A stretch of DNA of 64,000 nt from Pirellulales bacterium (GTDB lineage: Bacteria; Planctomycetota; Planctomycetia; Pirellulales; Lacipirellulaceae): positions 1,426,001-1,490,000 of the forward strand of contig JALHQZ010000002.1 in the NCBI GenBank assembly GCA_022841705.1, in the 5' to 3' direction. The notes under the pieces were generated by a model. It saw nothing but the letters and a program-made list of their open reading frames with translations. It was not told the DNA's origin and made no database searches. Each line of letters begins with the position of its first letter. The first letter of the stretch is position 1. Shown in pieces: positions 8,058-16,554 of the stretch. The position numbers were made by a program, and so were the translations under genes.

Positions 8058-9296
8058 GTGCGGCGCTCGCGAAGGATTGGCGGCCAGTTGTGGCTCGCGG
8101 TTGCTGGTTGGTTGATACTCGGTTCGGTGCTGCGCGCTGATGTCCATTTCACCGTCGGACCAACCGGTCAGTACGCCACGGTGCAAGAAGCGGTGGACGC
8201 CGTGCCAGTGAACAACACCGCGCGGCACGTCATCAACATTCAGCCCGGCACTTACAACGCCCGGGTGAAGATTCCCTCCACCAAACCTTTCATCACACTG
8301 CGCGGTGAAGACCCGCTGACCACGATTCTCACGTTTAACGAAACGGCCGCCACGCTGCCTAACGAATCAACGGTTCACGCCACCACCGTGCTGCAAGGGG
8401 CGGACTTCGTGGCGGAGAACATCACGTTCGGCAACCACGCGGGGCGCACGGCGGGGCAGGCGCTCGCGATTTACATCAAGGCCGATCGCCAGGTATTCAA
8501 CAATTGCCGCTTCACCGGTTGGCAAGACACGCTCCGCAGCGAGAACGGCCGGCATCTGTTCTACAACAGCTATGTCGAGGGGAGCGTCGATTTCATCTAC
8601 GGCAAAGGGACGGCGTATTTTGAGAACGCCACCATCGTCGCCAAGGCGAGCGGCTACCTCACCGCGCAGGGGCGCGAAACGGCGGCCGAGACCAACGGCT
8701 ACGTTTTCAAGAACGCTACCATCACCGGCGCGAGCGGCGTGGCGAACGGCAGCGTGTACTTGGGCCGGCCGTGGCAGGCGTATTCGCGGAGCGTGTTCAT
8801 CGATAGCCAGATGAGCCCGGTGATCAACGCGGCGGGGTGGGCGACGTGGTCAGGGACGAATCACCTCACCTCGTTCTTCGCCGAGTACAACAGCCGCGAT
8901 TTGAATGGCAATCCCATCAACACGGCGGGCCGTGCATCTTGGTCGAAGCAACTCACCGCGACCGAAGCGGAAGCGTTCAGCAAGCAAACATGGCTTAGCG
9001 GTTGGAATCCCACGCTCAGTACGCTGATCCCCGGCGACTACAACAACGACGGCGCCGTCGACTCGGCCGACTACACCACCTGGCGTGATGCGAAAGAAGG
9101 CGGCGGTTCGCTGTGGAACGAAACGGTCACCTTCGGTGTGGTCGATGCGGAAGATTACAACGTGTGGGCCGCGGGGTTAGGTTCGCAGGCGCCGGCAAGC
9201 GCGCACGGCGTGCCCGAGCCGGCGGCGATGGTGCTGCTGGCGATGTTATTCATCAGCCGGTACACGTTAGCGTCCAGTCGTTCAGAAGAGGGTTAG
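8058..9296 (+). CDS. Secreted pectinesterase (CE8) with dockerin-like and PEP-CTERM tail
   Basis: Pectin methylesterase removes methyl esters from homogalacturonan, opening it to lyases. From the GTG at 8058 (GGGGAG 8 bases upstream) the product is 412 residues: signal peptide 1-27, then a right-handed beta-helix with all CE8 catalytic elements, namely Q134 (GQALAI), Q156/D157 in GWQDT, D178 in EGSVDFIYG, and R237/W239 in YLGRPW. Residues about 325-380 carry the dockerin-like repeats GDYNNDGAVDSADYTTWRD and VVDAEDYNVWAAGLG; VPEPAAMVLLAMLF is the PEP-CTERM tail. The last codons lie inside an inverted repeat. The pectate lyase follows 67 bp downstream, so the two probably act together outside the cell. 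The GTG at 8019 is a less likely start. Confidence 0.93.
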   Translation: MRRSRRIGGQLWLAVAGWLILGSVLRADVHFTVGPTGQYATVQEAVDAVPVNNTARHVINIQPGTYNARVKIPSTKPFITLRGEDPLTTILTFNETAATLPNESTVHATTVLQGADFVAENITFGNHAGRTAGQALAIYIKADRQVFNNCRFTGWQDTLRSENGRHLFYNSYVEGSVDFIYGKGTAYFENATIVAKASGYLTAQGRETAAETNGYVFKNATITGASGVANGSVYLGRPWQAYSRSVFIDSQMSPVINAAGWATWSGTNHLTSFFAEYNSRDLNGNPINTAGRASWSKQLTATEAEAFSKQTWLSGWNPTLSTLIPGDYNNDGAVDSADYTTWRDAKEGGGSLWNETVTFGVVDAEDYNVWAAGLGSQAPASAHGVPEPAAMVLLAMLFISRYTLASSRSEEG

Positions 9297-9338
9297 ACGT
9301 GAATCAAACGACCGGACGCTAGCGCGTGGCGGCTGATG
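9251..9338. repeat. 32-bp inverted repeat overlapping the end of the pectinesterase gene
   Basis: The arms 9251-9282 and 9307-9338 are reverse complements with five mismatches (core CATCAGCC...CGTCC(A/G)GTCGTT). The left arm encodes the last residues of the pectinesterase PEP-CTERM region and the gene's TAG falls in the loop. Part of the arm, CATCAGCCGCCACGCGCTAGC, recurs at 45089-45110 and 59723-59736. It may act as a transcription terminator or be a mobile palindromic element. Confidence 0.82.
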
Positions 9339-9363
9339 CTCACTTCGCAATCAACTAATCTTT

Positions 9364-11760
9364 ATGTCACGCTGCATCTTCATTCTAATTCTCTGCCTCA
9401 CCGCCCCGCTGAGCGCCCAGCTCCCCGCGTTCTCCGGCGCTGATGGCCCCGGCGCCACCGCCACCGGTGGGCGCGGTGGGGACGTCTACCACGTGACGAA
9501 TCTCGAGTTCGATCTCAACGGCGTGATTCCCGGTTCGCTGAAGTACGGCATCAACACGGCGCCGGGCAGCGGGCGGACGATTGTGTTCGACGTCGGCGGG
9601 ACGATCTTTCAGAACGGCGGTGGGGCGCAGTACTGGTTTCGCTCCGGGAAGGACAACATTACCTTCGCGGGTCAGACGGCGCCGGGGGGGATCACCATTG
9701 CCGGAGTCGGCGCCAAGTTCACGGGGAACAACAATGTGCTGCGCAATATCGCCGTGCGACCCGGCAAGGACCCGGTGAACCCGGCCAGTTTTACCTACGA
9801 CTCGTTCTCGCTACAGCTCAAGAACTCGATCGTCGATCACGTCAGTGGCACCTGGTACAGCGACGAGGGGATCTCACTCACCGATGCCGGCGCGAACACC
9901 ACCGTGCAGTACTCGCTGGCCGCCGAAGGGCTGAACTTCGATTCGCATTCGTTCGGCTCGATCATCGCCACGGAAGTCGACGCGACGAATTACTCGTATC
10001 ATCACAATTTGTACGCGCACAACAACTCGCGCATGCCGCGGTTGGGGAGTGTTACGGGGGCGACGGGCGCCGTTTTGAACTGGTCGAACAATGTGGTTTA
10101 CAACTGGATCAATCGCGCTGGCTATTCGGGGACCGATCAAAACAGCCGCAGCAATTTTGTCGGCAACTATTACATCAAGGGCCCCAGCAACGGCACGACG
10201 GTCTTCACCGGCGGCGACGTGGCGGCTACCTCCGGCCACACGCAAATCTATGCGGTGAAAACCACGAGCACGCCGAACATGTACGATAACGACAAGGATG
10301 GCGTGCTGAACGATGGCGTGGCGTTCGCACCGGGCGATAAGCTCGCTAACGGGCAAGTCTACTACGCAGGTAACGCGACGTATGTGAACACTCCGTTCAC
10401 TGTGAATGGCGTGGGCCCGGCAGAAACGGCGGGCGTTGCGCTGCAACGGGTGCTCGATTACGGCGGCGCCAACTGGCAGTCGCGGAACGCCATCGATCAA
10501 CGGATCGTGAGCAGCGTGCGAACCGGCACGGGCGGCGTGATTCTCGACCTGACCACCGGCGTACAGGCGACCGAGTGGGCGACCGTGATGGCCCAACGCC
10601 CCGATGCCGGCGGCAATGCCCCCTTCAACCGCGCGGCGAATTGGGACACCGATCGCGACGGGCTGCCGAACGCGTGGGAAGCACTGCACGGGCTCGACCC
10701 CTCGACGGCGAGCAACAACGGCGACTTTGATACGGACGGTTACACCAATCTTGAAGAGTACATCAACGAACTTTCTGAATGGCCCGCGCCGGAGCCGATT
10801 GTGTTCAGCGGCGCGACAAACGCGCGCTTCGCGCAAATCACCAACTGGGATGCGGCCGCCGATCCCACGGCGGTGCGGTTGTGGCAACCCTCGAGGTTCG
10901 ACGAAGCACGGATCACCAGCGGCACGGTGGTGGTTGATGCTGTCAGCCAGCACGCGGGCCTCTTGCAAGTGGCGCCGACCACCGGGCAGACGGCTGCGCT
11001 CGACATCACCGCTGGTTGGCTGCTCGTGCATGACACGCTGCGCATCGCCGCCGCCGGCACAAGCGGGCAAGTAAATCTCTCCGGCGGCGCGCTACGCGTG
11101 GGGACGATTGCGAAGGGCTCTGGCGGAGCGCTCAACATCACCGGCGGCGTGCTGAGCGCGAATCGCGTGGAGTTTAGCCTCACCAACAACGGCAGCGTGA
11201 TTTCGCCCGGCGATACGATTGGCACAACGACTGTCATCGGCGACGCGACACTCGCTTCGGGCGCACTGGCGATTGATTTGGCTTCACCGACTTTGGCCGA
11301 TCAACTGCTGGTCTCCGGTTCCCTCACGCTTGGCGGGTCGCTTGATGTCGGATTGCTGGATGGTTTTTTACCGTCGAGTGGTTCGTGGGTGATTGCCACC
11401 GCAAGTTCGTTCAGCGGCGCGTTTACGAGCATCACGCCAGGATTTTCGGTCTCGCAAGATGGTGCAAACCTAGTGCTCTCCCTCGCGCCAGCGGGCATCC
11501 CGGGGGACTTCGACGGTAGCGGCATCGTCGATGCCGGCGATTACACCACTTGGCGGGATAATCTCGATCTGAGCGTCACGCTGCCGAACGACCCGACGCC
11601 GGGCACGGTGACGCAAGCGGACTACGATGTATGGCAGGCGAACTTCGGCGCCGGCGCGAGCGCCGCGGCAGCGAGCACAGTGCCGGAGCCGGCCGCGCTG
11701 CTACTGGCAATCGTAAGCTGCGGCCTACTTCTCAAACGACAGCGAGCCGGAGTGCGTTAG
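9364..11760 (+). CDS. Secreted PL1-like pectate lyase with dockerin-like and PEP-CTERM tail
   Basis: A 798-residue secreted protein. Residues 1-18 form a signal peptide. Residues about 20-420 form a parallel beta-helix typical of pectate lyase family 1 (GATATGGRGGDVYHVTNL, IVFDVGGTI, ITFAGQTAPGGITI, NSIVDHVSGTWYSDEGISLT, YSYHHNLYAHNNSRMPRLG), which cleaves polygalacturonate by calcium-dependent beta-elimination. DTDRDGLPNAWEALHGLDP is a thrombospondin-3-like calcium site. It is followed by about 200 residues of glycine- and threonine-rich beta repeats like those of PEP-CTERM autotransporter-like proteins. GDFDGSGIVDAGDYTTWRD is dockerin-like and VPEPAALLLAIVSCGLLL is the sorting tail. It is probably co-transcribed with the pectinesterase. 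Confidence 0.9.
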   Translation: MSRCIFILILCLTAPLSAQLPAFSGADGPGATATGGRGGDVYHVTNLEFDLNGVIPGSLKYGINTAPGSGRTIVFDVGGTIFQNGGGAQYWFRSGKDNITFAGQTAPGGITIAGVGAKFTGNNNVLRNIAVRPGKDPVNPASFTYDSFSLQLKNSIVDHVSGTWYSDEGISLTDAGANTTVQYSLAAEGLNFDSHSFGSIIATEVDATNYSYHHNLYAHNNSRMPRLGSVTGATGAVLNWSNNVVYNWINRAGYSGTDQNSRSNFVGNYYIKGPSNGTTVFTGGDVAATSGHTQIYAVKTTSTPNMYDNDKDGVLNDGVAFAPGDKLANGQVYYAGNATYVNTPFTVNGVGPAETAGVALQRVLDYGGANWQSRNAIDQRIVSSVRTGTGGVILDLTTGVQATEWATVMAQRPDAGGNAPFNRAANWDTDRDGLPNAWEALHGLDPSTASNNGDFDTDGYTNLEEYINELSEWPAPEPIVFSGATNARFAQITNWDAAADPTAVRLWQPSRFDEARITSGTVVVDAVSQHAGLLQVAPTTGQTAALDITAGWLLVHDTLRIAAAGTSGQVNLSGGALRVGTIAKGSGGALNITGGVLSANRVEFSLTNNGSVISPGDTIGTTTVIGDATLASGALAIDLASPTLADQLLVSGSLTLGGSLDVGLLDGFLPSSGSWVIATASSFSGAFTSITPGFSVSQDGANLVLSLAPAGIPGDFDGSGIVDAGDYTTWRDNLDLSVTLPNDPTPGTVTQADYDVWQANFGAGASAAAASTVPEPAALLLAIVSCGLLLKRQRAGVR

Positions 11761-11765
11761 CACCT

Positions 11766-11806
11766 GGAGGGCGCCGGCGACTGACTCCGGGGGGCTGACG
11801 CCCTCC
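11766..11806. terminator. Hairpin after the pectate lyase gene
   Basis: GGAGGGCG at 11766-11773 pairs with CGCCCTCC at 11799-11806, starting six bases after the stop codon. The loop holds GACTGACTCCGGGGGGCT, which resembles the repeats at 25566 and 42703. There is no U-tract, so it is a terminator candidate only by position. Confidence 0.5.
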
Positions 11807-11929
11807 GACTCGCAAGATTTCTGTGCGCGAGCCGGCAGTTTAACTCTCGCCCCGTTCCTTCTAAACTGGCGATGCGAACCGCAGCGTCGGGCTGGCGGTC
11901 ACAACGCTTTTTCGCGCAGAGAAACTTCG

Positions 11930-13660
11930 ATGAGTCGCACTCGATGCGTGGGCGCCGTGCTAGGAATCGCCTGCATGATAGGAAGTTCATTCGGAGCGCC
12001 GCGTGCGCAGGTTGCCACCAGCACCAAAGGGATGGTCTCGAGCGCCTCGCCAATCGCCTCGGCCATCGGACGGGATGTGCTGGCCGACGGCGGGAATGCA
12101 GTGGACGCTACGGTCGCGACGGCGCTGGCGATGGCGGTCACTTGGCCCGAGGCGGGGAATATCGGCGGCGGGGGGTTTATGATGATTGCACCCCCCGGTA
12201 AGCCCGTCGAGTGCGTGGACTACCGCGAAACGGCGCCGGCCAGTTGCGGACCAAACTCCTTCGTCAAGCAGGAAGATCGCCACTGTGCGCAGATGGCGGG
12301 CACGCCCGGCACGGTGCGCGGGTTGTGGTTGGCCCATCAGAAGTACGGCAAGCTGCCGTGGCGGCGGTTGGTGGAACCGGCCGTGAAAGTTGCGGCCAAG
12401 GGGTTTGAAATCGACCACCATCTGGCCAGTTCCCTGCGGATGGCGTTCAACACCAGTGGCATTGATGACCAGAAACAATACGCCGAACTGCACCGCGTGT
12501 ACGGCCGCCCCGGCGGCGGTGAATGGAAAACGGGCGACACACTCAAACTGCCCGATTTGGCCCGCACGCTCCAGCGCATCGCCGACGAGGGCCCTGATGG
12601 TTTTTATTCAGGCGAAACCGCTAGGCTGATCGTCGCCGAAATGCAAGCGGGCGGCGGGTCGATCACCGCCGACGACCTCGCGAAGTACGAAGCGAAGATT
12701 CGGTCGTCGGTTCACGCCACCGTGTGGGGTCATGAAATCTACGGCCCGCCGCCGCCAAGCTCGGGCGGGGCGACGCTGCTGCTGATGCTGCAAATGCTTG
12801 AAGCACGCGGCTGGAAGGCAAGTAGCGCAGCGCTCAGCGGCAAGCCGTGGACGGTGGATCAACTCCATCTCGTGGCCGAGGCGGCGCGGCGGGGTTTCCG
12901 CGAACGGGCCGCGGCGCTGGGCGATCCGGACTTCGTCGCCACGCCCAACTGGATCGGCGACGCGAAGTTCGCCGCCAAGCTTGCCAGCACGATCGATCCG
13001 CAGCATGCGACTTCGAGCCGAGGCATCGCCGGCGACATCAAGATCACCGCCGGGCCGTATGAGAGCGAACAGACGACGCACTTCTCGGTGGTGGATGGCG
13101 ATGGCCTCGCGGTGAGCAACACCTACACGCTGGAAGAAAGTTTTGGTTCGTTCATCGTCGTGCGCGGCGCTGGCTTCATCCTCAACAACGAGATGGGCGA
13201 TTTTAATTGGCGGCCCGGCTACACGAACGAAGAGGGCGCCGTCGGAACGCAGGCGAACCAAATTGCGCCGCGCAAGCGGATGCTTAGCTCGCAAACGCCG
13301 GTCATCGTGCGGCGGGACGGTAAGAATGTGCTGGTCACCGGCAGTCCCGGCGGGCGGACGATCATCAACACCGTCGCCTGCGTGCTGACGCAGCGACTAG
13401 CGCTGGGTCGCTCGCTGGCCGAAGCGATCGAGGCGCCGCGCATCCATCAGCAGTGGTTCCCCGATCGCATTCAGTACGAAGCGTGGGCCGAAGAACTCTT
13501 GGAGCCGCAGCTCGCCGACCTTACCGCGCGCGGTCACAAAGTCGAGAACCGCGGCGCAAACCAAGGCGCGGCGCATAGCATCGAAATCGATCCGACGACC
13601 GGTGTAATCACTGGTGTCGCCGACTGGCGCCGCGGCGGCGCAGCCGTGGGCGTCGAGTGA
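11930..13660 (+). CDS. ggt: Gamma-glutamyltransferase (secreted)
   Basis: Gamma-glutamyltransferase hydrolyses or transfers the gamma-glutamyl group of glutathione in the periplasm. It is made as a proenzyme that cleaves itself before a conserved Thr. The 576-residue length is normal. A signal peptide covers residues 1-22, GGNAVDATVATALAMAVTWPEAGNIGGGGF is the N-terminal signature, and the autocleavage site is QTTHFSVVD with T382 as nucleophile. LSSQTPVIV and GSPGGRTIINTV match the small-subunit oxyanion region. It is followed 19 bp downstream by an S66 peptidase; both act on gamma-glutamyl or peptidoglycan-type peptides, so a joint role in peptide salvage is plausible. Confidence 0.95.
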   Translation: MSRTRCVGAVLGIACMIGSSFGAPRAQVATSTKGMVSSASPIASAIGRDVLADGGNAVDATVATALAMAVTWPEAGNIGGGGFMMIAPPGKPVECVDYRETAPASCGPNSFVKQEDRHCAQMAGTPGTVRGLWLAHQKYGKLPWRRLVEPAVKVAAKGFEIDHHLASSLRMAFNTSGIDDQKQYAELHRVYGRPGGGEWKTGDTLKLPDLARTLQRIADEGPDGFYSGETARLIVAEMQAGGGSITADDLAKYEAKIRSSVHATVWGHEIYGPPPPSSGGATLLLMLQMLEARGWKASSAALSGKPWTVDQLHLVAEAARRGFRERAAALGDPDFVATPNWIGDAKFAAKLASTIDPQHATSSRGIAGDIKITAGPYESEQTTHFSVVDGDGLAVSNTYTLEESFGSFIVVRGAGFILNNEMGDFNWRPGYTNEEGAVGTQANQIAPRKRMLSSQTPVIVRRDGKNVLVTGSPGGRTIINTVACVLTQRLALGRSLAEAIEAPRIHQQWFPDRIQYEAWAEELLEPQLADLTARGHKVENRGANQGAAHSIEIDPTTGVITGVADWRRGGAAVGVE

Positions 13661-13679
13661 ATTCAGGGAACTAAAACAA

Positions 13680-14723
13680 ATGGCGTTTCGACGACTCTTG
13701 GTGATCTTGTTGGTTTCGTCCGCAACCGCGGATGAGTTACCAATCGTGAAACCGCGCGCACTACGGCCGGGAGATACGATTGGCTTCGTCGCACCGGCCG
13801 GCCCGCTCGACGAGCAGCGGATGAACCTGGCGCGAAAGCGGTTGGAAGAACGCGGGTTTAAGGTCACCCAGGCCGAAGACATTTACCGATCGCACGACTA
13901 TCTTGCCGGCAGCGATGCGCGGCGCGCGGAAGAACTGATGGCTGCGTTTCGCGATGATGACATCGACGCGATTTTCCCCGGAACCGGTGGCTACGGCGTG
14001 ATGCGGATGCTCAGCGGGCTCGATTTCACTGTGATCCGGCAGCACCCTAAAGTGCTGATCGGTTTTTCGGACATCACCGCGCTGCACATCGCGCTCAACA
14101 CCCGCGCGGGACTGGTGACGTTTCATTCGCCGAACCCGATGTGGGGACTGGGGAGCGAAGACTACCTCACGCCGCTCGCCGAAAGGTGGTTCTGGCGGGC
14201 GCTGCTGGCAAAAAAATACGACAATGCGAATCCGCTGGCCGACTACTTGATCTCGCCCACCGGCCCGCCCCCCTACCCTGCCCCGCACGTGATTCATGGT
14301 GGCGTGGCGCGCGGCGCCATCATCGGCGGCAACCTGTCGCTGGTCTCCGCGCTCGTTGGCACGCCGTACGAACCGGTCACTACGGGCAAGATTCTGCTGC
14401 TGGAAGATGTTGGTGAAGCGCCCTACCGTGTCGACCGCATGCTCTGCACGCTTAAACTCGCGGGGCTGCTCGATAATTTATCGGGCGCAATACTCGGCCA
14501 ATTTACACGGCGGGAGAATGAAGACACCGAGGGAGAAGAGATCACCATCAACGAAGTGCTCGATGAATACTTCGCGCCGCTCGGCATCCCCGTCGTCCGC
14601 GGCTTTCCACTAGGCCACGTACGCGATAACGTCACGTTGCCGCTGGGGGTGGAGTGCGAACTGAATGCAGAGCGCGGTGAGGTGCGCGTGTTGGAGTCGC
14701 CGGTGGTGCTAAAACAGCAATAG
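13680..14723 (+). CDS. LD-carboxypeptidase, peptidase family S66
   Basis: S66 enzymes cleave the L-Lys/Dap-D-Ala bond of murein tetrapeptides or related amide bonds (LdcA/MccF group). The product is 347 residues from the ATG at 13680, preceded by AGGGAAC. Hydrophobic residues 6-17 look like a signal peptide, suggesting export. PRALRPGDTIGFVAPAGPLD is the family's N-terminal motif, S130 in LIGFSDITAL is the nucleophile, and Glu in LLLEDVGEAPYRVDRML and His in GFPLGHVRDNVTLPLG complete the triad. The stop TAG is embedded in the left arm of a perfect 26-bp inverted repeat. The frame extends upstream to 13614 but would overlap ggt. Confidence 0.92.
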   Translation: MAFRRLLVILLVSSATADELPIVKPRALRPGDTIGFVAPAGPLDEQRMNLARKRLEERGFKVTQAEDIYRSHDYLAGSDARRAEELMAAFRDDDIDAIFPGTGGYGVMRMLSGLDFTVIRQHPKVLIGFSDITALHIALNTRAGLVTFHSPNPMWGLGSEDYLTPLAERWFWRALLAKKYDNANPLADYLISPTGPPPYPAPHVIHGGVARGAIIGGNLSLVSALVGTPYEPVTTGKILLLEDVGEAPYRVDRMLCTLKLAGLLDNLSGAILGQFTRRENEDTEGEEITINEVLDEYFAPLGIPVVRGFPLGHVRDNVTLPLGVECELNAERGEVRVLESPVVLKQQ

Positions 14724-14826
14724 CCGGGGAGCTACGCTCCGCGGCGATCGGCGCAACCTCTGAATAATCGTTGTGCCGGTGGGAATCCTCGGCCGAAACT
14801 CGCGGAGCGTAGCTCCCCGGCTATTG
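14718..14826. repeat. Perfect 26-bp inverted repeat between convergent genes
   Basis: The arms 14718-14743 and 14801-14826 (CAATAGCCGGGGAGC...) match exactly over 26 bp around a 57-base loop. The TAG stop of the S66 gene (14721-14723) is inside the left arm, and the stop of the convergent gene at 14834 lies 7 bp beyond the right arm. Position fits a bidirectional terminator. Confidence 0.85.
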
Positions 14827-14833
14827 GAAACAC

Positions 14834-15313
14834 TTACGTCGCGGCGTACATCTCCGCGTAATCGAGCACCCACAGTTCAATCAGCTCGCGGAAGCGCGGA
14901 TCATCCACCTCGGCCAACGATTGGTAGTGGTTGCGGCTAAAGGTTTCCTTGTTGCGGATAGTCCCCTTCGCTTCGATCGCCAGCACGCGGTACTCGGTGA
15001 AGGGGCCGACGATCACTTGCAGCCGGCTGTAGAGGCTCTTGCGCTTGCCGCCATCGAGACCCACGTCATCGCGCACCACAGCGGCGCCCCAACCGCGCTC
15101 TTCCATCACCGCTTGGAGTTGAAAGCCGGGAAAACCGTCGGCCAATTGCTTGAGACAGCGCTCGATATGATCGGTCAACGCGCGCCGATGGCTCGCGTGC
15201 CGCCGCTTGCATTCTTCTTCGCTGAGCGCGCGTGCCGCCTCCTCATTCGCCCGCACCGAGCGCTGCGATCGACCCCGTTGGGCAGCTTGTTCTAGGCGTT
15301 CGCGGAAGTTCAT
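14834..15313 (-). CDS. Conserved-looking soluble protein of unknown function
   Basis: Not recognised. The 159-residue product begins with a charged helical stretch (NFRERLEQAAQRGRSQRSVRANEEAARALSEEECKRRHASHRRALTDHIERCLKQLADGFPGFQLQAVMEERGWGAAVVRDD), probably an alpha-helical hairpin. A compact beta-rich half follows (LYSRLQVIVGPFTEYRVLAIEAKGTIRNKETFSRNHYQ). There is no signal peptide or membrane segment. It starts 12 bp after an inverted repeat that ends the M50 protease gene upstream, so it may be read from the same promoter. Codon use is normal for the window, so I regard it as a real gene. Confidence 0.72.
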   Translation of the reverse strand: MNFRERLEQAAQRGRSQRSVRANEEAARALSEEECKRRHASHRRALTDHIERCLKQLADGFPGFQLQAVMEERGWGAAVVRDDVGLDGGKRKSLYSRLQVIVGPFTEYRVLAIEAKGTIRNKETFSRNHYQSLAEVDDPRFRELIELWVLDYAEMYAAT

Positions 15314-15324
15314 GGTGGCAAAAT

Positions 15325-15419
15325 GTAGGATGGGTTATCCGCGTAGCGGTAACCCTTCAGACCGGAGATTCAACCTTAACTTTTTGATGGGTTACCGCTA
15401 CGCGGATAACCCATCCTAC
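15325..15419. repeat. Perfect 31-bp inverted repeat containing the stop of the M50 gene
   Basis: The arms 15325-15355 and 15389-15419 (GTAGGATGGGTTATCCGCGT...) match over all 31 bp. The TAG of the minus-strand site-2 protease gene (15418-15416) is inside the right arm. The arms would form a very stable hairpin around a 33-base loop. Confidence 0.88.
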
Positions 15420-16465
15420 TGTTTCAGCCCCAGCAGCGGGAAGCACAAAATCGGAATCGACAAACTCAGCATCCCCAGAATCCAGCGGCGGTCGTCGAGT
15501 TCGACGTTGTCGTTGGCGGTCGGCGGGTGATGGATGCCCATTAGGATGACGAGGATCAGCATCAGTGTCCACATAGCCGCCTGTTCGATGTAGACAATCA
15601 CGTACAGGATCGCCAAGATCGTGAAGCCGCGGGCGATGCGGAACGAGTCTTTGCCAAACAGGCCGTAGATGGTGTGGCCGCCATCAAGCTGGCTCACCGG
15701 CAGCATGTTGAGGCCGGTCACCAGCATGCCAACCCAGCCCGCCATGAAGTAGGGATTCACTTCGTGGATGCCAATCCAATAAGTGCGGCCGGCCCACTCG
15801 GGGTGCAACCATTCAATCATCCAGCGCGCGATCACCGGGTTGTAAAGTTGAATCTCGCCGACGTACGGTTCACCCGAGAGGTTGAGCAGCCGCACGCCGT
15901 GCCAGAGGATCGGAATGGCCACCGCTAGGCCCGCCAGCGGCCCGGCCAAACCGATATCGAAAATTTCTTTGCGATTCGCCTTGAGGCCTTCCATGCCGAT
16001 GACTGCGCCCATCGTACCGATGGGGTTGATCGGCACCGGAATGCAGAGCGGATAACTCGCCGGGATGCGGTGCCGCAGCGTCATCAGGAAGTGGCCCATC
16101 TCGTGCGTGAGCAAAATCGCCAGCACCGCGCACATGTATCGCAGCCCGTTCGGCCAATTCTGCACCACCGCTTGCTGCATCGCGCCGAAGGAACTGGCGT
16201 ACTGCGGCGCGAGTGGCTCCCAATGGGTACAGCCCACCCAAAACGTGGAGAGCGCCGTGGCAATGAAGAGAATGATCGATAGCCGCAGGCCCCGCTCGAT
16301 GCGGTCCAGACCATGCTTCGAGTGGTCGTGCTTGGAATCCCCGTACTGGGAGTCGATGTCCGAGATTCGCAGCTCCCGCACCGTGACTTGTTCGGAAGTG
16401 AGGTCCACGAGCGAACCGACCGGCGGAACAGGTTGCGGCGGGGCGGTTGGGGGCGGGGAATCCAT
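15416..16465 (-). CDS. Site-2 protease family (M50) intramembrane metalloprotease
   Basis: A 349-residue membrane protein. The zinc motif HEMGH lies in a hydrophobic segment (H121, E122, H125; AVLAILLTHEMGHFL). The second ligand motif is NMLPVSQLDGGH, with Asp in a later helix. About six membrane segments are visible. The cytoplasmic N-terminus of about 60 residues is rich in Pro, Asp and His. Family members cleave substrates within the membrane, often releasing transcription factors; the substrate here is unknown. I favour ATG 16465 (MDSPPPTAPP) over 16483. The TAG stop is part of a 31-bp inverted repeat. Confidence 0.9.
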   Translation of the reverse strand: MDSPPPTAPPQPVPPVGSLVDLTSEQVTVRELRISDIDSQYGDSKHDHSKHGLDRIERGLRLSIILFIATALSTFWVGCTHWEPLAPQYASSFGAMQQAVVQNWPNGLRYMCAVLAILLTHEMGHFLMTLRHRIPASYPLCIPVPINPIGTMGAVIGMEGLKANRKEIFDIGLAGPLAGLAVAIPILWHGVRLLNLSGEPYVGEIQLYNPVIARWMIEWLHPEWAGRTYWIGIHEVNPYFMAGWVGMLVTGLNMLPVSQLDGGHTIYGLFGKDSFRIARGFTILAILYVIVYIEQAAMWTLMLILVILMGIHHPPTANDNVELDDRRWILGMLSLSIPILCFPLLGLKQ

Positions 16466-16554
16466 ACCGCAATGATACGCCAACGGAGCGCGTCCGGCGA
16501 GTCAGGCTCGTGACCTTGCGTACCCCAGCGAGAACGACCAGCGAGTCGGATTGC

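Noticed and set aside
9251..9338. Insertion-sequence terminal repeats
   Set aside because: There is no room for a transposase between the arms and no target duplication is visible.
9874..11070. Minus-strand 398-codon frame within the pectate lyase gene
   Set aside because: Composition is rich in Arg, His and Val as expected from the antisense of a GC-rich gene; the plus-strand product has clear domains.
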